A stretch of 64,000 bases of DNA from Loripinus fragilis (GCA_964019695.1 OZ026517.1:55731672-55795671); one strand, 5' to 3'; shown: positions 34,860 to 47,477, counted from the first letter of the stretch. The notes: generated from the letters alone by a model not told the origin. Made by a program: numbers and translations.

Positions 34860-37850
34860 TTAATGTCAGCCCTGATTTCGATCTCATTTTCAACGCTTCT
34901 CCCAACCATTTTGCTTAACCGCCTATGAGTAGGGTTTGTGCAAAAGTAAATTTCACGAGAGAAATTGTGTCTACATGTGCAGTTGATACATCGATTGAAA
35001 GGTGAGAGAATAGAGAATACATACCAGACGTGGGTTTTATATTCCCGCCAAAAGTTGAAATGTGAAAAAGTGAAAATTAGCCAGTGGCATTACTTTTGAT
35101 CCCATCCTCGTATATGACATCAAAAGAACAAGGATAATCACGTAAAACTATCAGTGGGAGGGGGCGAAATGAGATGGCTGATAATCAGACCTTGCACCCT
35201 TAGGATATTTTTTCATGCATGCCAAATTGTTAAGTGGGGCCCCCTAAATGAAAAAGTTGTTATAAAAACCTGTTTTGGCTAAGTAAAATGCATAGTTTCC
35301 ATAGCAGCTCATTATGCTGTTCTCAAAAATTGGGGTTTACCAACAAAATACTCATATCTCAGCAGTATTTCATCATTGAATAATAAACGTGGTACCAAAT
35401 TAAAGCTTAAACTGCCTTTACTCATAGGTCAAATATGCAAGTGTTCTAATTTGTATGTTCATAACTATTAATGAAAGCAATAAAATGAGAGAAAATTGCA
35501 GAAAAAATAATGGGGTGTACCTACAAAAGTACCTATATCTCAGCTGCTTATTATCCATTACAACCGAACTAGGTACAAAATTAATGCTACGACATGGCAC
35601 CTTTAGTTAATGGTCTGATATGCAAGTTATCTAATTTGCATATTCATGAATATTAATGAAGACATTAGAAATAAGAGGGGAAAACGTAGAAAAATGTAAG
35701 GGGTTCGCTAACAAAATCAGCTATATCTCTGCTGCTAAGTGTTCTCTACTACCAAGGTGGTACCATATAAATGCTAAGACATATCAGGTTTTATATAATT
35801 CACGTTTAGAAGTATGAGATAATTAACAATTGAGAGCTTGTAAGTACACTATCGTTAATATGACTTCGAATAGTTCTTATTTTCTTACGTTTTTATTAGC
35901 ATACAGGAATATTTAAATCAGATAACTAGCATATTTAATAACAGAGTAAAGGAAAATTACATTAGCTTTGATTAGGTACCAAGTTTCGAAGTTTATGATA
36001 AATGGTAGCTGAAATATGAGTAGTTTTGTAAGGTACACCCTCATTACTTTATCCATTTCCCCCCAATTTTCTCTTTTTTCTAATGTTTCATTCATTTTCA
36101 TGAATATTATAATAAGATGATTGTATATATCATATCATTATGTAGAAGGTTTGTATCTTAGCATGTGTTGGGTACCAAAAGTTCTCTAGGGCAATTAACT
36201 ACTGAAACATAAGAAATGTCCTAGGTCCTACCCCTACCATTTTCCCTGATTTTCTCTAATTTCTCGTGTTTTCATAAATATTCATGAATACTAGAAAAAG
36301 ATCATTTGCATATTAGCTCCTTTATTAAATAGACTACGTTTTAGCATAATGTTGGTGCCAAGTTAAGTACTCTATGGCAATTAGCAGCTGAAAAAAAACA
36401 CAGAAAATTTGTAGGTGCACACCTTTTTTGCAATTTTTGCTTTCCTTTGTAATGTTTTGATTAACATGCATGCATTTTTAAATTAGATAAATTGCCTACC
36501 AAATAATAGAAAAAACATAAGTATCTAGACTTTGATTAGGTACCAGATTTTGAAATTTTAGATAATTGGAAGCTGAGATATGAGTAGTTTTGTAAATATA
36601 CCCATTATTTTTTTCTATGATTTTCTTTCATTTCTAAAGTTTTCATTTATATTCATGAATATGATAATTAGATAATTTGCATATCTTATCAGTATGTAGG
36701 TGGGTTATACCTTAGCATATATGGCAATGGGCATCTGAAAAAATAAGAATTGTCTAGGCACATCCTAAATTGTTCTACAATTTCTCTAATTTCTCATGTT
36801 TTCATGAATATTCATGAACATAAGAATTAGATCATTTGCATATCAGATCAGTGCTATAACTAAGCATTAATTTGTTGACAGTTTTAGAATTCTAGACAAT
36901 TAGAAAATAAGAATTTTGTAGGTACACCCCTTATTTTTCTGCAATTTTCCCTCATTTCAAATTATTTCATTCATATTCATGAATATGCAAATTATGTGAT
37001 TTGAATATCAGACCATTTGGGTAAGAACGCTTTGTCTAAGCATTGATTTTATACCAAGTTTGGTAGTCTGTGATAGTTAGCAGCTGATGTATTGGTAATT
37101 TTGTAGGTACAAACTTTACTTTTACTACGTGTTGTTTCTCATTACTAATGTTTTCATTAAATTCATGAATATTCAACTGTTATGCTTTGCATATCGGACC
37201 ACTACGCCATAGCATTAAATTAGTACCAGGTTTTGTATCCTAAAATGAGTTGTGGTGAGATATGAGTATTTCGAAGGTAGTCCCTATTCTTTAGGATTGC
37301 TTTTAAATTATTGATTGTCATGGAAACTATGTGTTTTAATATAACGAGATTTTTTTAGGAAAATACTTTTGTAATTTGGTGGTCCAATTAAACAATTTGA
37401 CATCCGTACAAAATTGTCCTTGGAGTTCATGTTAGGTCTAACTACCCCCCTCCCCCCTCCCTCCCTGGTGCAAAATGACTTGACAAATTTAATCACCTAC
37501 GATATGGTATAACTACATGTAAATGCATCGCTGAATGCTTTCATCATTTTTCTCGCAATTTTTAACCTTTTCATTAAAAATCATTAATAAACAAAAAAAT
37601 CATTTACATATCTTATTGTGCGATAAAAGGGCTATTTCTTAGCTTTAATTTGGTTTCAAGTTTAGTAGTCTAGGATAAGTAGGTGTTGAGATTTGAATGG
37701 GTTCGTAGGTACAGCCCTATTCTTGAAAATCACAATAAATTTAGTGTTTGACAAGGAAACTGCATTTTTACATAGCCCATAGTTGGCCATCCAGAGCCTG
37801 AAAAAAATTCTGTTGGCATTTTTGAGTACATTTTGGCATCCATGCTCAAA

Positions 37851-39160
37851 GTGTATCTTGATGTGTTATAAGAAGGATAGGGGTGGATGCCAAGTCTGGA
37901 AATGCCCCCAAAGTCCCAGAATTAGGTCAAAGGTCAACTGAGTGCAAATTCTTGTATATACGTCAGATTTTAGCGTTTTTATCAATTAACTATCCAAAAT
38001 TACGATTCAAAGTAATGCAAAATCTCTTTTGGATAATACAGCTATGCTATATAAACAAACAACACCATCAAGGCATGATGTGTGTTTGGATCAAAGGTCA
38101 TTTAAGTGCAAAATCAGTGAAATTGTAGCAATATTTTGCAAAATTCAAATTTTAAGTTCCCTTCAATCCTAATGAAAGATTTTTTATTGCTATCCTGCTA
38201 GGTGTGTGTCTATCATGTTTGGAAAGCAATGACTTACCAAGTTTCTCGCAGCCAAATATTCATAATAGGCATGTAAAGTACGTTACTGTATAGAATCAAT
38301 TAAAATGTAATACAAATAAGAATAACCATTTCATTTTAAAGAAATACTTTTTTTTGCTTAATGCTTTGTATGAATACGTCATTTTATGCAATTATCTATC
38401 CCTTTATACATGAGATGTGTTTAAGTTGTTACTTACGTTACATTTGACCATCTGAAATCGAGTCATTTCTCAAAGGTATATGTTCCTAGCTACAGCTTTT
38501 ATGAAGGACTTGGCCATGATCTCATGCTTATAGGACTAAAATATTTTTTTTTCTCATTTAACACATTTGTTGCGTTCGTTCCCGCCTATGAGTAATGGTA
38601 AAACACTTTTTACAAGGCCACTACCTGCTAATAGACATTTTTACCCACAGGCTGACACCTTACGCGTACACCTTACACTGACTTTATTGGTGCAGTGTAT
38701 TGTGCATTTGCGGTCAACTTTTTAATTTTTACGAAGTAAACTTATACGCAGACCTGCTGTTTTATATGCTTTAGTGCATTATGAAAAGGCTGTATTTATA
38801 GAATGTTCTGCTGTATATATCGTCACTGAACCTAATGTGAATTAAGAGTGATGACCACAAAACTGCAAGTGACATGTTTCTTGGAATTAAAAATATTTCA
38901 GCCACTATTTCATGTGCTTTGAGCTATTAGAAAACATCAGAATATAAGACCAACATTCTGTCCTTGGTTACATATAACAACCTCCGAGTAAACAAGACAT
39001 CTTGGGGTAATATGAATTATTGACCACAAAAACACAATCGCTATATTTCATGCTCTGGTTAAGATATTTGGGGATTTTCTCAGAATACGCAGGATAACTT
39101 TACATACAAAATGTACATGTACGTCGGTACGGTCCATGCGTTTGCTTTGATTTTGTTTGT
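37851..39160. other. No recognised gene
   Basis: AT-rich; the 81-residue frame at 37883 has no motif. TAGGTCAAAGGTCA at about 37924 is a perfect DR1-type pair, outside any array. Confidence 0.35.
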
Positions 39161-39164
39161 TTAA

Positions 39165-39355
39165 TTTGATTCCTTACGTCCCATCAACAATCTTTCAGTT
39201 ATATAGGGACGAGTCTTCCTGGGTTGAACCAGTACTAAGCTAGGATAAATGCGTCTTGCTCAAGGACCACAACGCAGTGACGCCGGTGAGGCTCGAACCC
39301 GCGGCCCTTCGGTCTCGAGTCAAGCACTCTACCACTGAGCCACTGTGCTCTGCAG
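39165..39355 (-). mobile_element. tRNA-derived SINE, best-preserved copy
   Basis: The minus strand has A box TGGCTCAGTGGTAGAGTGC, B box GGGTTCGAGCCTC, a body with TAGTACTGGTTCAACCCAGG and the end TGATGGGACGTAAGGAATC. Of the family members here it has the cleanest promoter boxes. No target duplication was confirmed. Confidence 0.8.
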
Positions 39356-39730
39356 TTTAAAGTTGCCGGACACTGAATTGCAGAGTCTATCCGTTGTCTA
39401 CGCTTGTTGATACAATAACATTTGCTCGTCATTTCACATGCTTTAGAGTCTCCGATTCTTGGCGGCAAAGAAAGTTGTTCCCGTTGTCCTTATGAATTTT
39501 ACCCATACTGTCTAGGACACATTAAAATATGAGATTCTTCCATTAAACATTGACTGCTGCACCGATGATTTCTCTCTTATGTGGAATATCCTACATGTAC
39601 ATGTACCGAGCAGCTGTACATAGTTTGGATGCTGAATTCATTGTTTTAGAAATGACGACCTCGAATGCCTTTTTTTTCTCGTGAGCTCAAGATTTTGTAC
39701 CATTTCCTACATGATTCTATCTTCCAAATG
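39356..39730. other. No recognised feature
   Basis: No gene or repeat identified. Confidence 0.35.
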
Positions 39731-39737
39731 TATCGGA

Positions 39738-40525
39738 CTAGCCTGGGTCCAGTCGTCAATATTTTGGCAATAATTTTCTAATGCATATATCCTAAAAAAT
39801 AAGAGAATAAAAGTATACCACATCAAAGATATCGGTTGTCCGTTATTAATTTCGATTAATATTGACGCCTGGGGACATCCGTGGTATTTCCCTTTGACGA
39901 TCCGATAAGCTGATTAATCTAATTATAGCCTATTGCTTTAGTGTGACGTAATAAAGATGATAACGAGACACCGATGCCACTATCAGTCAGCTGGTCATGG
40001 AAACTCCGCGTAAAAACGTGAATAAAGATGGAATTTGTTTACTTGGTTCGAGACAGATCGACCCAAAACAAAGGATTATAATTTTCAAACACAGAGATGA
40101 AACTGAAGTGTCAAAAATATAGCGAAAATTCAAAGGAGATGACGTTTTTCTCGGATGTGTTGTGCGTATCTGCGTGTCTCGCAAAGGCAAAAAAACCCTA
40201 ACTACTTAACGAATACACCAAAGTCGGAAAACGCTGTTTCAATTTAAATCGTGAAGCCAACTATCGTCCACAAAGTGCATTCGATGAAAGGACTGAGGAA
40301 GGAATATATGTGTTCTATCTATCTTTCACTGGGATTCCTGTAACTATTTATAGCACAATAGAGTTATCGGAGAGCGTTACTGTTCTTGGCTTCACCCCTC
40401 AAAATTTGAGGAAAAATCCAGGTGGCGCTGTCGATAGAAATCAAAGTTCCCCAGGCTGTCATTTTTGACCAAGGAACGGAAAAATAAAAAAGAAGAAAAA
40501 ATGATCAGACTGGAACCCAGGCTAG
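39738..40525. mobile_element. hAT-like nonautonomous element with 7-bp TSD
   Basis: Ends CTAGCCTGGGTCCAGTC and GACTGGAACCCAGGCTAG are inverted repeats. TATCGGA occurs on both sides (39731-39737 and 40526-40532). A 7-8 bp duplication with short ends fits hAT best. 788 bp without an intact frame; the 67-residue minus frame at 39987 is unassigned. Confidence 0.75.
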
Positions 40526-40532
40526 TATCGGA

Positions 40533-41243
40533 CGAGATTAACTTTTTTCCGCGCTGGTGGCGAGTTGTGTCTTCGGCTTCAGTTTAGACCCATCAGATAG
40601 ACAACATGAGCTTTGTAACTATTTGACATTCTGGTGGTATTCTGGATTATGTTTTGAAATACTAATTTAGATAAACTGAGCAGACTTCAAAAAAGCATGC
40701 AAAATTACCTAGCATGCAAAGACGCAAACTGAATTTGAAGTATCCCGTTTTTAAAATGGTGGACAATTTGGTTTGAGGTGTTTTTGTGTCAATGGTCGGT
40801 TGTGAAATTCAGCTACGGTCTTTTTGAAGTTATCAGACTTTTCCATAGCATGTGAAAACATTCACAGTCATAATTGTGATTATTTGTGGTGCTCATGAAA
40901 TAGCATGCACGTTATAATTGTTGTGGCGTCAACTATTTTTTAGCATAGAATATATTTGTAAGCGCAGTTTCAGATTTAAAAGTGATATATGATCCATCTT
41001 TCTTTAATTTAAAGTCTAATCTGTTCACGAATGGGAGGTATAAAATCGGGTAGACGGCGATGCTGTGCGCAATTCTTAAAACTAAGAGTCCAGAAAATAC
41101 CACAATCACATACTGCAGACCAACCAACCACACCGTGAGGAAGAGACACGGAACACTTACAGTCGCATGACAGCAAGAAGACAGTAAAATTAAAGCAATC
41201 AGGTCTCTCTTCCCTAGCGGAATATGTGCAAAACTAGAATTGA
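40533..41243. other. No recognised feature
   Basis: No gene or paired repeat identified. Confidence 0.35.
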
Positions 41244-41245
41244 TA

Positions 41246-41486
41246 CTAAGGCCTAAATGAAATATATGTGTGGTTCCTGTTGCATATCAACAAAATTTAG
41301 GGTAGGTAGGTAGGGAAATTATTAAATTTTGTTATAACATTTAACAAAGAAAAAAGTGACAAAATCTGAAAAAGTGCCCATTTTAGGTATTTTTTCTCCA
41401 AAGACCATTTTAATGTTTAGGGTAGGGTTAAAAAATTAGGGTAGGTAGGCAACAGGAACCACACATATATTTCATTTAAGCCTAAG
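41246..41486. mobile_element. MITE with about 37-bp inverted ends and TA duplication
   Basis: The two ends (CTAAGGCCTAAATG... and its inverted partner ...CATTTAAGCCTAAG) match at nearly all of about 37 positions, including ATATATGTGTGGTTCCTGTT. TA lies on both sides (41244-41245, 41487-41488). A repeated TTTAGGGTAGG motif sits inside each end. A Tc1/mariner-type nonautonomous element (inference). Confidence 0.8.
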
Positions 41487-41488
41487 TA

Positions 41489-42235
41489 CTGTATAGCAAA
41501 ACAAAGAACAAACACAAAACTCCCACGCGCAATGAGAGCAACAATAAACTTTAAGATCAACTGGTCGTAATGCGCACGACCCGTGGTGAACGTATATCTT
41601 AGAAACAGCATTTTAAAGTTAAATCAGTTTTTATTGATCTGACTGCGCCGAGACTGAAGAAAGCGAGAGCATCATTGGGGATATGTTGTAGTTGCGGTTC
41701 ACATACATTTCGCCTGAGATTCGTTTTAGTTTTCTTTCTTGCTTTGACTAGTTGAGAAAGGGATAGTTTAAATTTGGGACTGAACGAATTTTAAGATATT
41801 CTAGTATAGGGGTCCAAAATATCATATTTGAGTTTAAAATCATGATATATAAGTAAATTTCAGCTAAAGAGACTTGTTGGGTGGGTATTTCTACAAATTG
41901 AAATGAAATGCGAAACAAAGGTTATATCAAACAGCACTGGTACAAATGCAAAATAATTTCGTAGAAATGTTCCCCATAAAGCCCGCTAACAAAAATGCCT
42001 AAATGATTTTGCTCCGGCAAACAAGCTGGCTGCCAGAACTGTAGATAAGAAATATCTTTAAATGCCATATTCTCTTGAGCCATTGGTCCCAATTCAAAAA
42101 CACATCACGCAAAGGTTTATTATAAAGTCATCTGATAAGATTTTTCAATCGGTTCTGATCAGCTGACTACCAGAGTTAAAACAAGAACACCACTTTACAC
42201 AGCATCAGATTATTGGCTATTGTTCAAGATTCAAA
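41489..42235. other. No recognised feature
   Basis: No gene seen. Confidence 0.35.
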
Positions 42236-42239
42236 ATAA

Positions 42240-42640
42240 TTATATAATACCAGTGTTAAGGATAAGTATGAAAACTTTGATCAAAATACATATACAACAT
42301 GCCGTTCAAAGTTATTAGCATTTTCACTAAAATACCTCGACCGGCCTAAATGATGCTAGGCAAAGCGTCGTCACCGTTTTGCATACATGTGTCTGAACAA
42401 TGTTAAAATTAATAGTAAGAAATAATTATGCAAAATTTGATCGAAATATAACATGTGGTTTAAGATTTATGAGCATTTATACTAACTGACCATTACCCGC
42501 CTGACTGATGCTCGGCATAACCTTGTCCGCCAAACGAAATTTTTACGCATGCCAGTGTTTGGACAATGTTGTAATGTATACGTATGCAAAATTTGATCAA
42601 ACTAGTATACCATCTGGTTATAAAGTTATGAGCATTCAAC
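42240..42640 (+). repeat. About 155-bp tandem repeat, 2.5 copies
   Basis: TTATGAGCATT and relatives recur near 42310, 42463 and 42622, each preceded by AAAATTTGATC-AA and followed by a GCCTGA-TGATGCTAGGC/CTCGGC block. Confidence 0.65.
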
Positions 42641-43045
42641 AACGACAGAATCACCGCCAAAGAATGAACAGCAGCGAAAGCTACTGGTTGCTTAAATGCG
42701 TTATAGCGCCAAATCTTTGCTCTGGATTCTGCTGGGTTTCTTTTAAAACACAAACGTGTTAAGCTCGTGAAGAGGATTTCTCGTTTATGCAAAACATTAC
42801 CACAGAGGAACAAACTATCAATGATTTGGTGAAACAAAGAAAATGGCTCACAGAGAGTTAGAAATAAAGAGCACCTCAAGTTGAGCCACGGGGGGTCCAG
42901 CGGAAAACAAGCATAAGGGGTCAGAATAAAGACGAAAGCCTCTGAGACTGAGGTCTGCTCCATCGTGATGCAATTAAAGTGGAAACCATAGCTAAACCGT
43001 GATTTGGTTTTCTACCAGGCATACTGACTGTCGCAATGTATTAAA
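42640..43045 (-). pseudogene. RT-element C-terminus and tail, minus-strand copy
   Basis: Read on the minus strand the segment CGACAGTCAGTATGCCTGGT, then AATCACGGTTT-AGCTATGG, is homologous to 57010-57060. It continues through SYGFHFNCIT (57-kb copy: SYGSLFNCTT) and CCGTGGCTCAACTTGAGG to GCAAAGATTTGG. The 156-residue minus frame (42493-42963) is thus mostly tail sequence read in an arbitrary way. 5'-truncated. Confidence 0.65.
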
Positions 43046-43195
43046 TTGCTGACCTCCAATGCAGTGGCAATACAGTTTCAATAAATAGAATACCTTCAAC
43101 TGTTTCTGGCGAGCAAGCAAGGTCCTGGCCAGCCCAGCTTACCTTGATTGTGACTGACTTGTGATAACGAAAAAAGTACTCACCTTAAACACATT
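43046..43195. other. No recognised feature
   Basis: Short spacer. Confidence 0.3.
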
Positions 43196-43199
43196 TACC

Positions 43200-44120
43200 A
43201 CATGACACTCTGCCATCCAAAGATGCAACCACACACCAACACCAAATTTGGGATCCCTATCTCAAATAATGTAGGTGATATGCTCCGGACACAATTATTC
43301 TATAAACTAGGTCAGAGGTCAAGGTCACATTGACCCAAAAATGGTATGCGACATTCTGCCATCCCATGATGCATCGACTCATCTAATTTGGAATTCCTAC
43401 CTCAAAGAATATAGAAGTTTTCTACCAGACTTGATGCCGACTCTAGAACCTAGGTCAGAGGTTAAGGTCACAGTGACCGTAAAATGGAACGTGACAATCC
43501 GCCATTTCAAGATGCATTCACACAGTCACCAAATTGCAATCCAAGATGCATTTACACACCAAATTTGGAATTCCTACCTTAAAGAATGCAAGAGATGTGC
43601 TCCAAACAAGAATTCTTAAAACTAGGTCAAAGGTCAATGTCACAGTGATTCGAATATGGCACGTGACACTCCGCCATCCCAAAACACATTTCCACACCAA
43701 ATTTAGAATTCCTACCTCAAAGAATATAGGAGATATGCACCAGACTCAAAGCAGTTTCTAGAAACTAGGTCAGAGGTAAAGGTCAATGTCACAGGGACCC
43801 AAGGATGGTGCGCGACACTTTGTCATCCCAAAATGCATCAACATACCAAATTTGGGATCCCTACCTCAAATAATATAGGAGATATGCTCCGGACACGATT
43901 ATTCTAAAAACTAGGTCAGATGTCAAGGTCAGGGTCACAGTGATCTGAACTGTCTCAATATGCATCCACACACCAAATTCGGAATTCCTACCTCAAAGAA
44001 TATAGGAGATATGCACTGGACAGGAAGCAGGATGGACGGACGGACAGATGGACGAAGGAATGGACAAAGCAATTACTATATGCCTCCCACAGTTCCTTTG
44101 GGGGCATAAAACAGTTTTGT
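43200..44120 (-). mobile_element. Tandem-repeat element with AGGTCA pairs and GGGGGCATA end
   Basis: Read on the minus strand, it starts with a TTATGCCCCC...GGGAGGCATA hairpin (44070-44108) and a GTCCGTCCGTCC microsatellite (about 44030-44060). Five to six units of about 150 bp follow, each with GAGGTAGGAATTCC, GGAGCATATCTCCTA-type and TGACCTTGACCTCTGACCT-type blocks. On the plus strand the pair AGGTCAGAGGTCA or AGGTCAAAGGTCA recurs. The layout (end hairpin, CCGT repeat, tandem units) parallels 1226-2780 and 19472-20655. The other end was not found. Confidence 0.7.
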
Positions 44121-44480
44121 TAAAAAAGCTGAGCTCATGATTCATTTTGAATCTTTCACTGATGAATGTACAATCGTGAAAGAAGCCCAGGACGCAAATC
44201 TGTTGACTCAGGAATCAAAACTAACGCGTGTTAACTTGCAGCTGAATTGGTGTCCTTCAAAATCGACCACCCCTGTCTTAATACGGATACTTTTTCAATA
44301 CCTTAAATTAAAATTAAAACCATGAGTTTTCTAGGACATACTACAAGCTGGTCAGACTATGATATACAATTAAAGTTATCTAGCTGACATGCTCAGGGTT
44401 TGTGAAATAAAGGATTTAATCTGATGATGCGTTTTCAAAGTCCTTAAGTATATTTTTGCTTTACACAGTGACCTATAGAA
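44121..44480. other. No recognised feature
   Basis: No gene seen. Confidence 0.3.
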
Positions 44481-44486
44481 TGTTTG

Positions 44487-44665
44487 GGCGATCGATGCGA
44501 GAAAACCTGTCTTCGGGGGGTGCGAATAACAAAGGCGCAGACCAGCATGGGCATCCGCGCAATCTGATCAGCGCCTTTGTTTATTCGTTTATTGTAAAGT
44601 ATCATATCTAGACTGTTTGCTACGATGTCCGAAACCCGAAGACAGGGTTTCTTGCGTCGCGGCTC
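44487..44665. mobile_element. Small MITE with CCTGTCTTCGGG ends
   Basis: GCGAGAAAACCTGTCTTCGGG at the left pairs with CCCGAAGACAGGGTTTCTTGCG at the right. Inside, GGCGCAGACCAGCATGGGC and AATCTGATCAGCGCC form an AAAGGCGC...GCGCCTTT hairpin. Flanking TATAG on each side may be the duplication. Exact ends uncertain. Confidence 0.6.
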
Positions 44666-44669
44666 AATT

Positions 44670-46495
44670 ATAGTTACTGTACATGTATAGATCACTGACT
44701 TGAGGCAATGCCTTTGTCATGACAAGTATTAGCTTTTCAAAAAAATGGCGGTCGTTTAGCTCTATCATTGTATGTATTCTTGCATACTGCATGCTTCAAT
44801 TTTGAACTTCTAGAGCTTGTCCATGTAGATTTGTTCTAAGCTCTAATTATTAATATCTGAACTGCGATTTCTTACCATTTAGCACATGCTTTCAGCGAGT
44901 ATGTTGCTTGATCTTAAGCACTCGGCTTATGCATGGTATGTTATGGTAATGTATCTAGAATGCGGCACATTTATGGAACTTCATTTGACAACACTGGACA
45001 GCACATTTTTCTAAAAACTGGTGCCAGAAATCAAGGTCAAAGTGGCCGCTTAACTGTATATGTACAGCCTCCGTGACGCCAAGATGTGTTCACAAACAAA
45101 ATTTGGGATTCCTTGGATTTATGCTTGTGACACGATTTTCCTGGATCTGATGGCAGTGGTAAAGGTACGTGACGTTCCATGACCCTAGATGCATTAAGAC
45201 ACGAATTTTGGCATTCCTACCTCAATTAATAGGAGATATACTTTGGATATGATATGAACACTCAAACACTTAGGACACTAAGGAAAGGCAGATTAAGATT
45301 TATAAATGTAGCCTTTCCATACATTCAACAAACATATTTTCACCTAATACTGTCTCTGAACTTATTATCCCCCAAGCAATCACAAATTTATATGATGTCT
45401 TAGTACTTCTGAAGTGCTGGGACAGAGGTAACTCTTTCCCTTCAGATAAATGAGCTAGATTTATCACAGCTGGTAAAGCAATGCAGTGCAGGATGAATAG
45501 AGTGCAAATAAGACCATTTCACTTTAATGATTCACTAAGTTTCTAAGATTCGAGCGCTTATCAAAGGATGTAACATATATAACTTGACATTATAAATGAG
45601 CAAGGAATTGACGTGATATTCTTTGTGATTACACAGTCATAGGCAAGTGTTTTCAATTTCAGCGTTTTAATTGATCATGAAACGGGGTAGCCTTATCAAC
45701 TTGTATACTCTGTATAAATCTTACATAGAGCACAATGTAGAGCTACTGGTTATCCTATTCTACCCATAGTCCAGGTTCCTTCTTTTGAATGAAATAGCAA
45801 ATGCTATGCCTACAAACCCTGAGAATACAAATGTTTAAATTATTTTAATGTACTGACAGCAAAAAACAACCAGTAGCAAACATAATTGATGGCGATGTCC
45901 AACTTTATTTTCTTTCTCATATACCAGATAACTTTCAGATGTAACAGAAATTGTTATTGACTATTTGCCTAACCATGAAGAGTCAACATTGTAACCAAAG
46001 AAAACTAAATTAAGTACTTCGGGCGCAGCCAAATACTTTTTATCTAAGACCTGAAGACTTAAGCACCAAAGGACTGGAAAGGTTCAATGGCCAATGCTGC
46101 GAAAAAACGGCAGCCTATCAAAATTCTGCTTGACCAATGTCAGAAATCTTATGTATTCTATGAGGTACGCGGTAGAGACAAAGCTTTTGCAAATTCAGAG
46201 CAATGTTATCATTTGACTAGCACGGATGCAGAGGCAGTTGCAGTAAGATTGCTCTGTCATTTCACAGGAAGAGACGTATACCGGAGTTATACTCCATTGT
46301 CTGCATATATGTGAAATAGCATTAAACCCATGTTTAATCAGGTGTTTGATCCCATGACACTGACATGCTGTTTCTGCTTTTGAAGAATGCTAAGGACTCA
46401 AGTTATAGCTGTATCAATTTTTTTGATACTGGCACAGGCCACAAATACAAAGAAAATTAAGTCCTTTGATGGAAAAATATTAGGATCACATGAAA
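44670..46495. other. Decayed tandem-element piece, otherwise no recognised gene
   Basis: 45000-45245 is a degenerate minus-strand relative of 43200-44120 (AAATCAAGGTCAAAGTGGCC, AATTTGGGATTCCT, CATTCCTACCTCAATTAATA). The 75-residue frame at 46087-46314 has no motif known to me. Confidence 0.4.
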
Positions 46496-47477
46496 CGCTT
46501 ATAAGTAATGTTTGTCACACTTACCAATTTTAAAAGGTAATCTTAATTAATGTAACACATATAACACCATAGGAAGCTGTATATTTGCTAAAAAGTTTTC
46601 ATAAATATCAAAGGTATTTAGCATGCAAACTATAGTCAGGGGCGCTCGGGACTCCCGTGCGAATTTGATGCCTATTTATGGTGACCTATACCAAATCAAA
46701 CTTTAGGGGATAACTTATGAAAATCACCTGGTCACCCATCTGGGTTTCACGTCTGGACGTCATTATGACGTCATCAAAATAGTGTATATTGTGTCTGTGC
46801 AATTCAAACGGTATGTCTATTGTAGTATATGGGGATCAGGACTTTCTTGCATTTTGTGTGCCAATTTTAGTCGAAATGCACCAAATTTAATCTTAGGGGG
46901 TAAATAATTAAAATTAACATGTCGCCCATATTGTCTTCGCATCAGAACAAAAAGATGACGTCATTGAAATGACGCCTTATATGTAAATACCACATATATA
47001 TGCATTTTGTCCATTTCCAACGCTTGGAAATATTCCTTTAATGAACTGGTAACCTTAGCATGACTGAATGCAAACTCTTTAAATCGTAACATACAAAATA
47101 TATTCAGATATGGTGAAGTCAGTTCGAGGGTGGGACGTAAATGCCGTCACGATTTACGAATAAAAAGACAGTGGAGTGAATGAAAAACAAAGTGTTTTTG
47201 ATGTTTAACGGAGTAAATATAAACTCTTATGCTTATTTATATAGAAAGATTGATGCAGAATACGTAATATGAGCCAGTCCGGCTAGAACATATGTGCATG
47301 TCAAAGCTTTTATAGTAAATGTAAATTAATGCCGTAAACCTTTTTTTCTAGAACAAGATATCAATATTGTTAATAGAGTCACGCTTCAAAGCTTTTGGTT
47401 TAACTGTAGCTGCTTATCCTACACCCAAATAAAAGATAGTAGTAATAATCATTTGCATACACTATCAACCAAACTCA

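Larger units (their letters stand above)
33288..35112 (-). mobile_element. mariner-like transposon inserted in the foldback array
   Basis: Ends TACGAGGGCGGAATCAAAAG and, reverse-complemented from the right, TACGAGGATGGGATCAAAAG match at most positions. TA lies outside both (33286-33287, 35113-35114). The total is 1825 bp, but without the nested MITE and its extra TTAA it is about 1314 bp, a normal mariner length. The transposase runs on the minus strand. Confidence 0.85.
32640..37850. mobile_element. Foldback array of about 175-bp repeats, plus then minus
   Basis: Plus-oriented units share TCATATCTCAGCTGCT, TAGTACCAAAT and ATATGCAAATTATCTAATTTG (near 32819, 32992, 35357, 35536 and 35727). 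From about 35.9 kb the units are reversed, with AGCAGCTGA-ATATGAGTA near 36010, 36385, 36570, 37083 and 37255. Left-end sequence (GGACAATTTTTCATGGATGC, AAACCTGTTT) occurs twice, at about 32650 and 35200. Its complement occurs twice on the right, near 37420 and 37840. That is a foldback design, perhaps two nested or duplicated elements. No coding capacity. Drosophila FB elements have long ends built of tandem repeats in the same way; homology is not implied. Confidence 0.65.

Noticed and set aside
42493..42963. 156-residue minus-strand gene
   Set aside because: Longest continuous frame in that area, but it overlies the non-coding tail of the RT element and is not conserved as a frame in the 57-kb copy.
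46087..46314. Small host gene
   Set aside because: Open for 75 residues with a plausible start, but no motif, no splice context and no support beyond length.
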